From: an uncultured Nodularia sp. | GTDB taxonomy: Bacteria; Cyanobacteriota; Cyanobacteriia; Cyanobacteriales; Nostocaceae | Direction of reading: 5' to 3' | NCBI GenBank assembly: GCA_903911355.1 | Contig: CAIWDD010000023.1 | Coordinates: 53,087 to 117,086 of the forward strand | DNA: 64,000 nt | In this document: in pieces, positions 28,201 to 36,885 of the stretch | Numbering within the stretch: the stretch's first letter is position 1 | Layout: every line of letters starts with the position of its first letter | Notes under the pieces: model-generated | What the model saw: only the letters and a program-made list of their open reading frames with translations | What the model was told of the DNA's origin: nothing | The model's database searches: none | Position numbers and translations under genes: made by a program

Positions 28201-28510
28201 TACCCAAGGGGGTCGCTGGGAGATCATCGTCCGTTCAGAAATAGTTCGTGTATTCAGTCGTCCGCAAACAGATTTTTGGTTGATCACAGATGCTGAATTA
28301 ATTATCCACGGATCAACAGAACCCGGAGCAAAAGTAAATATTGCTGGTAAACCCATCAAAGTAAAAACAGACGGTACATTTCACCTCCGGGTTCCTTTCT
28401 CCGATGACTCAATTAACTATCTCATGACAGCAACTACTGCTAATGGGGAAAGTAAAACCATCCGTAGGAGATTTTCTCAGGAAGATTCACGAGTTGAGCA
28501 AAAATTATAA
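25211..28510 (+). CDS. phosphate-binding-like protein with four DUF4912 repeats
   Basis: The 1099-residue protein has an N-terminal hydrophobic signal (about 10-37, ending SVLAQ), a PstS-like substrate-binding domain (about 50-295: LKIDGSTSLGAINRSLKQSF, IFSGKITNWSEVGG), a membrane segment (about 330-349, WWLLLPTSVIIGLLTWLF), an acidic linker, and four DUF4912 repeats starting near residues 540, 666, 782 and 910 (each with GISQLYLRLYDVT and a DYIAAIG core), then a short beta-rich tail. Repeats 1-3 are nearly identical at DNA level in places (SNNGISQLYLRLYDVT), so they duplicated recently. The layout suggests a membrane-tethered ligand sensor with a cytoplasmic repeat domain, not an ABC transporter component; no transporter genes are adjacent. 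Confidence 0.82.
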   Translation: MWQEEKKDSAIVTLALLLSLVTTPMTVPLFVPTSVLAQSATDSLLAPQTVEDQTTLKIDGSTSLGAINRSLKQSFEQGFSGTNVEVATNGSDAAISALLSGNIDIAAILRDLTPEEQAQGLAQVLIHSAKIAIIVSTDNPFEGSLTSEQFAGIFSGKITNWSEVGGKDSNIRFIDRPVNSETRNTFRTYPGFQGSELVTGANATVVLQDDTKEVIAKLGNDGISYAMLHDVSRLPNVRVIPVNETLPDQLNYIYSLPLVYAYRQNPSPNLDAFIKFTQAVPGKQAIETALVGGEVETPEIPGLDPPAPLLDEDQSPESISGPDQMPEIPLWWLLLPTSVIIGLLTWLFRSRRADTKKKVPGYTGEISKKNEDSTPRNDTSVTEATATGSVVVPETVNDQDLVETENFKATDSQISEVVFEGENWQSKYSLDQTAAQHQPEFDLSASLRPSENISARVTNLQEISLDISEEVLNTVADAAEPINHRTVCDHPEKTDIFADSQTFVEMGIDHEGHGGEDPLLNHPLGYSLAGVAMAAALNGERSIILKLRNAEWAYVTWYIDQTCQEALSNNGISQLYLRLYDVTDLNLSDQSPQLVDEYKVKWETPEKYIPIPQTDLLAGTLGDRSYIAAIGFKVDDNWVNITSSEQVRVFATPQEDTTGGLNLDGDRSMMLKPRNPEWAYATWYIDQTCQEALSNNGISQLYLRLYDVTNLDLSYQTPQLLQEYEIDSAIKEEYIPIPRSDRDYIAAIGFKVDDNWVSITTSERVRVFATPQEDSSPGFHLYGDQNIILQPKNAEWAYATWHIDGQEVLSNNGISQLYLRLYDVTNLDLSYQTPQLLQEYELESGIKEKYITIPRSDRDYIAAIGYNIGDDWVTITSSERIRVFGIPLTGGTDKNLQTANTKFLDLPEISNESSLILQLRTPKWANATWYISPSDKEILQNNSVSQLYLRLYDVTNLDLSYQTPPLVQQYECNDIAPSRYVGIPETDHDYIAEIGYTTQGGRWEIIVRSEIVRVFSRPQTDFWLITDAELIIHGSTEPGAKVNIAGKPIKVKTDGTFHLRVPFSDDSINYLMTATTANGESKTIRRRFSQEDSRVEQKL

Positions 28511-28995
28511 CTCTAATTATAACTCTTTTGGGGTGGGTATCCCTGGGGTCAGCTAATATTATCTCCGTTAAGCTTCCCCGGTTTAGAAAACCGGGTATTT
28601 CCGAAGATTCCACAAACGAACTTTCTTAGAGGATTGTCAAGTCATGATTACTGTATCAACTATTGTTTGACCCCTCCCTAACCCTCCCCTGACAAGGGGA
28701 GGGTTAGGGATTTGATTGTTTTTTGTGTGTTCCCCAATCCTTCCCAATCCTTCCTGTTTCCTGTTCCCTGTTCCCTAAGATAAAAATTACCTGTTGAAAA
28801 CTGATCAAACATCCTCTAAGGACTTATGTACCTGTGACACAAAATTATTATTCCTATGATAATTTCTAGGAAAAAGTTTAAATTATATTACATGAGTGGA
28901 GTAATTACTTCAGGCATATGCTAATGTAAATTCAAATGTCTAAAAATACGTTCACTCTTTATTTTTAAGACGTTGACATTAATACCACCAAATTG
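28511..28995. other. repeat-rich spacer
   Basis: This 485-bp stretch has no gene. It holds a hairpin CCCCGGTTTAGAAAACCGGG (28574-28593), the strong 16-bp hairpin at 28675-28710, and short runs of TTCCCAATCC/TTCCTGTTCCCTG repeats near 28730-28780. Confidence 0.6.
28675..28710 (+). terminator. 16-bp perfect hairpin, terminator-like
   Basis: TCCCTAACCCTCCCCT and AGGGGAGGGTTAGGGA are perfect 16-bp arms around a GACA loop, followed by TTTGATTGTTTTTTG. It is a dispersed repeat type: half of it recurs at 54575-54594. It lies 165 bp after the DUF4912 gene and probably ends its transcript. Confidence 0.6.
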
Positions 28996-29334
28996 ATGCT
29001 TGATTTCAACGCCTTAGCTGAGTTCTCCCGTGACAATTGCATCGGCATTTGTGCATTTCTAGTCCCAGCCAACTTGATTACCTCCTTACTGACCATCATC
29101 CTCACAGTATTGCGTCGCCCAACACATCAAGTGTGGAAATCTGCGGGACTTGCTAGCATCTTCGCCTTAGCGATGGTATTCCATGTATTTACTTGGTTCA
29201 TCATTGGCGTAGTCATGTTACCTACTTATATATTGCTCTCCCTAGCGATTAGTGCCTTGCTAAGTAATTGGGCAGCCATTCTTTGGCAAAAGCGCCATAT
29301 TGGGAGTCATAGTCAGGCTCAAAACGCTGGATAG
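28996..29334 (+). CDS. small conserved cyanobacterial membrane protein
   Basis: The 112-residue protein starts MLDFNALAEFSRDNCIGICA and has three hydrophobic segments (about 16-40, 50-72, 76-95), so it is integral to the membrane. The pattern is familiar from other cyanobacteria, but I know no function. ATG 28996 is preferred over the TTG at 28993. No motif indicates a substrate. Confidence 0.65.
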   Translation: MLDFNALAEFSRDNCIGICAFLVPANLITSLLTIILTVLRRPTHQVWKSAGLASIFALAMVFHVFTWFIIGVVMLPTYILLSLAISALLSNWAAILWQKRHIGSHSQAQNAG

Positions 29335-29348
29335 GTTTTGCAGCCATC

Positions 29349-29530
29349 TTGACAATCCCACGGACGAAAGCACGTGGGGTGATTGCTTCATCCAGCCAAC
29401 CTACTTAGAGGAGTTTCCTCCCATTCCCAGAGGTGATTCCGTCTACAAGCTTTAGATTATGCATGCAACATATTAACCTTTAACCCTAACACGAAAGTCC
29501 CTACCTTGCTGCGAAGCAAGGTAGGGATGA
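29349..29530. repeat. IS200/IS605-like end remnants
   Basis: Two hairpins are present: CCCACG/CGTGGG (29357-29378) in the setting GACAATCCCACGGACGAAAG, followed by GCTTCATCCAGCC, and a perfect 12-bp stem CCCTACCTTGCT/AGCAAGGTAGGG with a GCGA loop (29499-29526). The flanking wording is like terminal regions of cyanobacterial TnpB elements. No transposase is attached. Confidence 0.4.
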
Positions 29531-29709
29531 ATAGTTGGAAATTACGAAAACCTCTCACCGGAGTCAGGAACTGGCTTCGTAGTCGCACAGTCGCCTAGCT
29601 CTACCGCATCTACCAGTCCGCGTCAGCAAGCTGGAGCGATGCGGCAACTAGGGGCAAAGAAGCGACAAAAATCTACAGAAAGTTTTGCTAAAAACGAAAT
29701 GTGGGTAGT

Positions 29710-32700
29710 TCATGTAGCAACACCTTTAATCGTGTATCCCGCCCAATAGTAAGGATGACTGTAAAGTTTTTCATGGGGAACGGTTTCAATACTTCTATTA
29801 TATAAAGCTGCTAAATCAAGAAGTGTTCGTTTATCAGCTGTGAGATGATTTCGTAAGTCTTCATACCATTTTGTGAAATCATCCCCAGTCAGTTCTTTTA
29901 ACCATAATGTTGCTTCATTTAAAGCCCTAACTGGGGATTTATTGATTTGTAGTCTTCTATAGAACTCAATCATCACTAAGGCTCTAGCAGATGATTCTAC
30001 CGTCCAGAGGCTACTTACCACATAAGGTACTCCTCCACAGAGAAAACCACTGGCTAAATCTACATATTCCCTGGTAATATTCTGGTTTTTAGTTACCGCA
30101 GTTTCACCAGCCGCAAGAGTAACCAATTGATAACTATTTAAATTGCGATCGCGGATTTCTTCTAATGTGATTTTATCTTCATCTACTAATACTAATGCAG
30201 ATGTTTTTGGGTCATTGTAACAGTTGATAACACTGCCAGAAAAGTGAAAAATACTTTTATTAAATACAGCATTTTCTACTAAACTTTTGGTAGCATTAGC
30301 TCCCTGGATTAGTTGCGAGTTATTGAACATTTTGCTGATTATTTCAGCTTCCAATTGACCAAATTCTAGCGCCGGATAATTCGTGCTTTTGGCAGATTCG
30401 ACACCAAGGAATATAGGATGCAGCAATGGCGATATACTTTGAGCTTGGACAGACAAACCTGTTTGGACACTGGGTAAATAGCTAATAGTCAAGTTACTTG
30501 GTAATTCTTCCGGGGGGGGCGAAGACAGAGAAAAAAGGGCATGGAGAGGTAATCTATGTAAGTCCCGATGGGGAATTAAAATGATTTGGGTGATATCTTT
30601 GAGTTCTTGTATAACTGTGGAAATCTGGAGAATATTTTGGAGTTTCCACAGCTTTTGTGTCATATCCACTCGCCAAACATGATGACTTCTGCTGTGTTGG
30701 TCTTCGCCTTGAGTCAGATATTCTTGGTATGAGTGTTCCCAATCTTCCAGCCAACGTTCAAATTTAATTAAGCGTCTTACACCTTCGGCTAGAGGTACTT
30801 CATCCACAACCAGGGATTTTCCTTCTAAGTCTGTTTTAACTAAATCTTGTATGGGTGTAAAGACTAAAATGGGTGATGGAGCTTGATGTTTAATAATGAA
30901 AGTATGTAACGCCACTGGGCTAATATGCCAGTAAATAATTGCTGTGTGGGGATTGAGCAGTTGTTGAACCGAAGTGTAGTAGTGTGTATAAGTGTGTTCA
31001 TGGGAATCAAATAATAGCCAATTTAAACAACAATTTTTGCCCTGTTCTGCCATTTCCCAAGCTTGTACCAACTCGCCGCACTCTACCGCTAAATCAACTC
31101 CTAATTGAGCAATTCCGCTAAATTTGAGGGCTAGTTGTTTTCTACTCTCTTCAGAAGGATTTGGTGAAATCAGTAATTGTGTTAATAAGTCAGTGGCTTG
31201 TTGCTGTAGTTCTTGTGCTTGTGCTGTTTGACCTATGGCTAAATATGTTCTAATCAGAGACTGCAAAACCTCTAAATGCAATTCGCTAAACTCTGGTGTT
31301 GTTAAGGTTAACAGCGCTTGATTGTATTCAGCTATGGCTTGAGACCAATAATAACGATTTCTGGGCAATTTTTTGCCTAAATCGTAATAAGTGTTACCTT
31401 TTTCTATATGCAATCTACCCCAACCTTCTGGATGGGTATCTGGCTGAATATATTTCAACCCTTCCTCTAAGCTGGCTAGTCTACCCTCATAGCCGCCCCG
31501 CTGCAAGGCAGGATTTTGTTTGGCGATCCCTGTTAAGGAACTTAACGGTATTTGGGTAGGTAGATGGCCTACAGCCGTCGCTCGACCAATCCAAGCTTCC
31601 CAGTAGTCAAGTTTAACTTCTAAGGCGTGGTCGTAGGAAATGATCGCTTTAGCAAATCTGGCTAAATAAAACAGCCCCAGCCCTTGGTTATGCCAAGCTA
31701 AGTGAAAGTCGGGTTTGATAGCTATGGCCTTGTCATAGGAAGCGATCGCTTCCTCTATATTTCCTAACCTTTCTAAGGCAATGCCCCGATTATACCAAGC
31801 TAAGTATAAATCTGGTTGGGTGGCAAGTGCTTGATCCCAGGAGGCGATCGCTTGGTTCCAATTTCCTAAATTAAATAATACTACGCCTCGGTCAATCCAG
31901 ACCTCATATAAGTCGGGTTGAATGGCGATGGCTTTGTCATAAGAGGTGATAGCCTCTAGATATTTCTCATCTATAGCCAAAGCCATACCTCGGTAATACC
32001 AGTTATATGGGTCTTGTGGTTCTAAATCCAGGGCTTGGTCATAACTAGAAATTGACTCGCCGATTTGTCCCAATTTTAGCAGCGCTAAACCTTTACCAGA
32101 CCAAGCCTCTGGATTTTGGGGCTGAAGTTCTATAGCTTGGTTAAAGGAGGCGATCGCAGCTTCAAATTCTGCTAATTCACCTAAAGTCACACCGCGATTA
32201 TACCAAGATTTGTAATGATTGGGTTTTAATGCTACGGATTGGTCATAAGAGGCGACGGCTTCTGCAAAATCTTCTAAATGAAATAAAGCCAAACCCTTGT
32301 TAAACCAATATTCAAAAGCATCAGGTTTGATTGCTATGGCTTGATTATAAGAAATTACCGCTCCTACCAAATCACCGGTTTTCCCTTGCTGAAGACCTTG
32401 ATAAAAGTACTCTTGCGCTTGAAGGTCATCGGAATCAGCAATAATAGCCGGTGAGAGATAATCTGCTAGCTGTTGGACTAAATTGATCTTCTCATGCATC
32501 TGCACGAACAACTTATGTAAGGTGTGCGCTACATTTGCATCTAAATTAACCAATAAATCTTGCCAATTTTCAGGAGAAGATACTATTACCCCTCCTGTTT
32601 CTGACTTGATCATCTGAGGTTTTTCTCTTTGTGACTCCCAGAATATTGCCCTTAAATTGGGGATTACATCTTTCTCAAATGGGTTGGGCAGATTTGGCGC

Positions 32701-33348
32701 TGTGATTGTGGTTTCTTGATTTGTATATTCCGAGGTCACTTCTTCGATATTGTCAGTCAATCTTTCTGAGGGAGAATCAAGGCTTGTTGCTCCTGTCGCC
32801 CGATATTCTGTATCTATGGCTTGGCCCCGCCAGCCTTGAGAATCCCATAAAAACTCCCCCTGGTTAGGGATTAACTCTTTTCCTCCATAGTCCAGTGGCA
32901 TATTTAATATTTCAGGGCTTCTAGTTTCACTCTGCTTGTCATGTTCACCCCATCCTCCCGTTAACAAGCGGATACCAATCTCGTCAGCAAGTTCACTCAC
33001 CTTGCCAATTCCCATCTGCCCTAGTTGTATCATCTGTCTTGCTAACTGACGATTGGACTCTGGTGATAACAGTAACTTTTCGCCAAACATCACCAACCAA
33101 TTTATCCAGCGCTCAACACTGATACGATTCTCCATGCGTTGTAGATACTCAATCGCCCATTGTTTTCCGCGTCCTTGTTGTACACCTTCCAATAACTGGG
33201 TAAACAAAAATTCTAGATCTGCATTAGTTAGCTCAGGTAGTGGTTGTGCCACCTCAAATCCCCCTGCCCTATTGAAGGATGGACTCGACTTATGACCCAT
33301 GGGGCGCTTGAAAAACTTGTTAAGCCGCTGGAATAGCTGCGTGAGCAT
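29710..33348 (-). CDS. TPR-CHAT protein with lost catalytic dyad
   Basis: The 1212-residue protein has an N-terminal helical domain (residues 1-132, LTNADLEFLFTQLLEGVQQG) shared with the 34060-34689 product, a variable linker, 10 or more TPRs (about 310-640, e.g. WYNRGVTLGELAEFEAAIAS) and a C-terminal CHAT (caspase-like) domain (about 860-1205). CHAT proteases use His in HFxCHG and Cys in LSACETx. Here the sites read FHFSGS and LAAGETA: the His position is Ser1039 and the Cys position Gly1081. So it is probably a pseudoprotease, perhaps a scaffold. ATG 33348 is preferred over GTG 33357 because MLTQLFQRLNKFFKR aligns with the paralogue's start. Confidence 0.85.
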   Translation of the reverse strand: MLTQLFQRLNKFFKRPMGHKSSPSFNRAGGFEVAQPLPELTNADLEFLFTQLLEGVQQGRGKQWAIEYLQRMENRISVERWINWLVMFGEKLLLSPESNRQLARQMIQLGQMGIGKVSELADEIGIRLLTGGWGEHDKQSETRSPEILNMPLDYGGKELIPNQGEFLWDSQGWRGQAIDTEYRATGATSLDSPSERLTDNIEEVTSEYTNQETTITAPNLPNPFEKDVIPNLRAIFWESQREKPQMIKSETGGVIVSSPENWQDLLVNLDANVAHTLHKLFVQMHEKINLVQQLADYLSPAIIADSDDLQAQEYFYQGLQQGKTGDLVGAVISYNQAIAIKPDAFEYWFNKGLALFHLEDFAEAVASYDQSVALKPNHYKSWYNRGVTLGELAEFEAAIASFNQAIELQPQNPEAWSGKGLALLKLGQIGESISSYDQALDLEPQDPYNWYYRGMALAIDEKYLEAITSYDKAIAIQPDLYEVWIDRGVVLFNLGNWNQAIASWDQALATQPDLYLAWYNRGIALERLGNIEEAIASYDKAIAIKPDFHLAWHNQGLGLFYLARFAKAIISYDHALEVKLDYWEAWIGRATAVGHLPTQIPLSSLTGIAKQNPALQRGGYEGRLASLEEGLKYIQPDTHPEGWGRLHIEKGNTYYDLGKKLPRNRYYWSQAIAEYNQALLTLTTPEFSELHLEVLQSLIRTYLAIGQTAQAQELQQQATDLLTQLLISPNPSEESRKQLALKFSGIAQLGVDLAVECGELVQAWEMAEQGKNCCLNWLLFDSHEHTYTHYYTSVQQLLNPHTAIIYWHISPVALHTFIIKHQAPSPILVFTPIQDLVKTDLEGKSLVVDEVPLAEGVRRLIKFERWLEDWEHSYQEYLTQGEDQHSRSHHVWRVDMTQKLWKLQNILQISTVIQELKDITQIILIPHRDLHRLPLHALFSLSSPPPEELPSNLTISYLPSVQTGLSVQAQSISPLLHPIFLGVESAKSTNYPALEFGQLEAEIISKMFNNSQLIQGANATKSLVENAVFNKSIFHFSGSVINCYNDPKTSALVLVDEDKITLEEIRDRNLNSYQLVTLAAGETAVTKNQNITREYVDLASGFLCGGVPYVVSSLWTVESSARALVMIEFYRRLQINKSPVRALNEATLWLKELTGDDFTKWYEDLRNHLTADKRTLLDLAALYNRSIETVPHEKLYSHPYYWAGYTIKGVAT

Positions 33349-33559
33349 CTGTAACACTTTCCGATTTTGTCTTACGTGACATAGTACCGTAACTGAATTT
33401 TTTTGATAAATTCAGTGTAGGCTTCTCGTAGGCTTCTCATCCAATCCAGCTAGTGCAATGCCTAGGCCATGGAGGCTATCGGAGACGATGAGCTTTGTTT
33501 TAAGTCCACGCAATGCCCTAGCGCAGACTGTAAATTTCTTAGCGATACTTTTTCGCTAA

Positions 33560-33960
33560 CTAATGTTTACAAATACATAAGTTGTGATTCTCTCTTAACC
33601 AAGGACTATCAACCAATGCGCGCAGATAAATTCCTCGCGCACCATTCAACCCCCGATTTGAGAACTAGGAAACATCCTATCAACAATGATTGTGCGTATA
33701 ATTTAAGTTGCAGTTTATTCCCCCTCCTAGATTGTTGATAATTTCGCCAGTCCAACTTACCGTTTTTGATGTGTACGCTTCGTTTAGATCAACTACTATT
33801 TTGTCATATTCCTGAGCTTTGTGTTTGATGAACTGTTTGAATTTGTACTGGCTTAAAGTAAACATTTGTCGGACTGACTTCGATCTAATTCTTCTCTTGG
33901 CTTTTCTAGACATAACAGATATCTCGAAAGTAGGAAGCAGAATTACATCAACCCAGCCCA
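33560..33960 (-). pseudogene. TnpB (IS200/IS605-type) C-terminal fragment, frameshifted
   Basis: The minus strand encodes VILLPTFEISVMSRKAKRRI, then YKFKQFIKHKAQEYDKIVVD and NEAYTSKTVSWTGEIINNLGG before a stop near 33680; a different frame resumes with NGARGIYLRALVDSPWLREN and ends at TAG 33562-33560. Together these are the second half of an IS607/IS1341-type TnpB RuvC nuclease. The region between Gly-Gly and NGARG, which holds the third catalytic Asp, is scrambled, and the N-terminal half is missing. It sits between the CHAT gene and its paralogue and probably marks an old insertion there. Confidence 0.8.
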
Positions 33961-34059
33961 CTACCAATAATCGCAATCCTAGTGGATAGAGGCTTATCAT
34001 ACACCCATAGAGGTGAAGTTAACCATATTTATATTTATCGCCCATCTCCCCATCACCGC

Positions 34060-34689
34060 TTAACTCCGATCTGTATTTGATTGACTGGCAGCATAATGTT
34101 GATTGATTAGTTCCTGGACAATCAACTGTGGATCGTCTGTTTCAATAGCCAGTTGCTGGGCAATTTGCTGGCGTAAATTCTGATCCTGCTGTAACATGAC
34201 TAACAGCTGATCTAGGGTGACGGTTTGGGTTACTCCATTGGTGGGTACAGTTGTGTTGAGGGCGTCTGGTCCGTCATATTCCCATATTGGTTCCCTGGAA
34301 CGGCGTGTTAACAACTGCATTCCCACTTCATAGGCAACTTTTCCCACTTCACCAACACCCAACTCACCCAGTTGCACTAAGCGAGCGGCTAATTCATTAT
34401 TCGGTGTAGGTGATGCTAGCAATCTTCCCCCAAAGAGCCGTAACCATTGTATCCAATGTTCAGTAGAAACACGATGTTCAATATTATCTAGCCATTTTTG
34501 CGCCCAATCTTTTCCTCTGGCTTGATGGACACCTTCTATAAGTTCGTTGAACAGAAACTCTAAATCGCTATCTGTTAGCGGTGGGGCTGGTCTTGGTGCT
34601 AAATCATCTTCCATATGGGAGTGAGTTCTTTGTCCGCCAAACCACCTACTAATTAGACCCTTCAACCATTGAATTAACCGCCTGAGCAT
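34060..34689 (-). CDS. short paralogue of the CHAT protein N-terminal domain
   Basis: The 209-residue protein begins MLRRLIQWLKGLISRWFGG, and residues 38-135 (LTDSDLEFLFNELIEGVHQA, EHWIQWLRLFGGRLLASP) align through their length with residues 40-135 of the TPR-CHAT protein. The rest is Gln-rich and helical (LDQLLVMLQQDQNLRQQIAQ). There is no CHAT or TPR part. Sharing one domain with a neighbour on the same strand suggests the two proteins interact or came from one ancestral gene. The function of the shared domain is unknown to me. Confidence 0.72.
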   Translation of the reverse strand: MLRRLIQWLKGLISRWFGGQRTHSHMEDDLAPRPAPPLTDSDLEFLFNELIEGVHQARGKDWAQKWLDNIEHRVSTEHWIQWLRLFGGRLLASPTPNNELAARLVQLGELGVGEVGKVAYEVGMQLLTRRSREPIWEYDGPDALNTTVPTNGVTQTVTLDQLLVMLQQDQNLRQQIAQQLAIETDDPQLIVQELINQHYAASQSNTDRS

Positions 34690-34889
34690 TTTTTGCTACA
34701 CCATTGAGTATTGTTGACCATTATACCAGCACAGGCAAGGCGATCAACACGCCCACAGACCAGCGTGAGGGAGTGTCAAATATACACAACCCATGTCCAA
34801 AAGTTTAAACCAAAAGTTTAAAATAGTTTAATCCCAAACTCGACTGGGTGCTGCTAACCAAAATTGAAAGGCACTAAAGTCTTCTATCC

Positions 34890-36824
34890 ATGTCTTACGA
34901 ACCCCTCCACCACAAGTATCGCCCAAAGAGTTTTGTAGAATTGGTCGGACAAGAGGCGATCGCTACCACCCTCACCAACGCGATTCGCACAGCTAAAATT
35001 GCCCCGGCCTATTTGTTTACTGGACCCAGAGGTACGGGAAAAACTTCCAGCGCGAGGATTCTGGCTAAGTCCTTAAATTGTCTCAACAGTGATCAGCCCA
35101 CTGCTGAACCCTGTGGAGTGTGCGATGTTTGTCAAGGTATCACTAAGGGTTATTCCCTCGATGTGATAGAAATTGATGCCGCTAGCAACACTGGTGTCGA
35201 TAATATCCGTGAGCTGATTGAAAAGGCGCAGTTTGCGCCAGTACAGTGTCGCTACAAGGTTTATGTGATCGATGAATGTCATATGCTCAGTACCGCAGCA
35301 TTTAATGCCTTACTCAAAACATTAGAAGAACCACCAAAACACGTAGTTTTTGTGTTAGCCACAACAGACCCCCAGCGAGTATTACCAACAATTATTTCAC
35401 GCTGTCAAAGATTTGACTTTAGACGTATTCAGTTAGAGTCGATGGTGAAGCATTTAAGTGCGATCGCCTCCCAAGAAAATATTCATATTTCCCCTGATGC
35501 TGTCACCTTGATTGCTCAAATCGCTCAGGGAGGATTGCGAGATGCGGAAAGTTTACTAGACCAATTAGCGCTGGTGAGCGGTGAAGTCACCCCGGAGAAA
35601 GTTTGGGATTTGGTTGGTTCAGTCAGTGAACAAGACTTACTAACGCTATTAAAGGCGATCGCTCAAAACCAACCAGAAGCAGTTTTAGATTGCAGCCGTA
35701 AAATCCTTGATAGTGGACGGGAACCCCTAATTATTCTGCAAAACCTCGCCGCATGCTATCGGGACTTACTCATAGCTAAAACAGCACCTAACCGCCAGGA
35801 TTTAGTTACCTGTACCCAGCAAACCTGGATAGCACTGGTTGAATTTGCCCACCAACTAGACATGACGATCATTTTACAGGGGCAGCAACACCTGCGCACA
35901 GCGGAACTACAAATTAAAAATACCACCCAACCGCGCTTGTGGTTAGAGGTGACATTATTAGGTTTATTACCCAGTGCTAATCTTCAAATCCAAACTGTGA
36001 TTACACCTCAGTCAGTGAATCCGCAAGTTTTAGGTACAAATTATTACCCTGTTCCTTCTCCACCATCCCAGCCCACGAATCAAAATACCACCCTTAACCC
36101 AATATCTTTACCTCAGCCCACAAGTCAAAATAGCACGGCTCATCCACCCGCCATCACACCACAACCTCTCACTTCCCCACCAGCAAGTGGAACTACTAAC
36201 CCCCCTTCTGGAGAGAAAGTCACCACGCCATCAGAGTGTGACTTAACTCAAGTTTGGCAACAGGTACTTGTGAATATTCACATACCCTCCCGCAGAGCCT
36301 TACTTGGTCAAATGTGCCAGATAATAGAGTTTAATGGGAACTTGGCTCGTATTGCGGTCAAAGGTACTTGGTTAGACGCACTCAAATCTGATCTACCCAT
36401 GATTAAGGCTGCTTTCCAAGAGATTTTTCAGCGGCAAATCGAAGTTTATCTCGAAAAAGGAACTTCTTCGACTGGTAACACCACAAGAACAAATCCTCAA
36501 CCACAGAATTATACTCCCGTTCAGCAACCACCAGCAGCCAAATACAATCAACTTGTGTCTGATGCACCGCCGCCAGCTACACCCAAACCAGCACCAAGCA
36601 AAACCGAATCAACCACCGGTGTACCTAAGGTGCAAACCTTGTCCCCGCCACAAATACCCACACCTCCGGCTGATTGGGGAACCGAAGAGGTGGAAAGCGC
36701 AGCCCAGCGTCTAGCTCAATTCTTTGATGGGCAAATTATCCGCCTGACAGGGGATGCATTAGACTTCGCTGAAACCATGACTATATCTGAGTGGATGGAC
36801 GAGTCAGAACTTGATGACGAATAA
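34890..36824 (+). CDS. dnaX: DNA polymerase III subunit gamma/tau
   Basis: DnaX is the ATPase of the clamp loader. The 644-residue protein has Walker A GPRGTGKT (45-52), four zinc-binding Cys (64, 75, 78, 81), Walker B VIDECHML (127-133), and sensor region LATTDPQRVLPTIISRCQRF. Domain III ends near 360. A Pro/Gln/Thr-rich linker (370-440, 510-590) separates a tau-like C-terminal domain (about 445-505) and a final acidic peptide. Synechocystis dnaX carries an intein; here the ATPase domain is continuous, so none is present. It converges with mgdA, with a shared hairpin between them. Confidence 0.95.
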   Translation: MSYEPLHHKYRPKSFVELVGQEAIATTLTNAIRTAKIAPAYLFTGPRGTGKTSSARILAKSLNCLNSDQPTAEPCGVCDVCQGITKGYSLDVIEIDAASNTGVDNIRELIEKAQFAPVQCRYKVYVIDECHMLSTAAFNALLKTLEEPPKHVVFVLATTDPQRVLPTIISRCQRFDFRRIQLESMVKHLSAIASQENIHISPDAVTLIAQIAQGGLRDAESLLDQLALVSGEVTPEKVWDLVGSVSEQDLLTLLKAIAQNQPEAVLDCSRKILDSGREPLIILQNLAACYRDLLIAKTAPNRQDLVTCTQQTWIALVEFAHQLDMTIILQGQQHLRTAELQIKNTTQPRLWLEVTLLGLLPSANLQIQTVITPQSVNPQVLGTNYYPVPSPPSQPTNQNTTLNPISLPQPTSQNSTAHPPAITPQPLTSPPASGTTNPPSGEKVTTPSECDLTQVWQQVLVNIHIPSRRALLGQMCQIIEFNGNLARIAVKGTWLDALKSDLPMIKAAFQEIFQRQIEVYLEKGTSSTGNTTRTNPQPQNYTPVQQPPAAKYNQLVSDAPPPATPKPAPSKTESTTGVPKVQTLSPPQIPTPPADWGTEEVESAAQRLAQFFDGQIIRLTGDALDFAETMTISEWMDESELDDE

Positions 36825-36861
36825 AAAAATCCATCCAAATTTAAATTTGGAAATGGATTTT
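36825..36861. terminator. hairpin between convergent dnaX and mgdA
   Basis: AAAATCCAT and ATGGATTTT form outer arms and CCAAATT/AATTTGG inner arms, with A- and T-runs at the ends. It starts immediately after the dnaX stop and ends 25 bp before the mgdA stop, so it can serve both strands. Confidence 0.65.
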
Positions 36862-36885
36862 CAGTGTTAACTTGGCTGCAAAAAG

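Noticed and set aside
33469..33738. Plus-strand 89-codon open frame
   Set aside because: It lies opposite the TnpB remnant and has no independent coding evidence.
34890..36824. Intein in DnaX, as in Synechocystis
   Set aside because: The ATPase domain is continuous from Walker A to the sensor motif with no splicing blocks.
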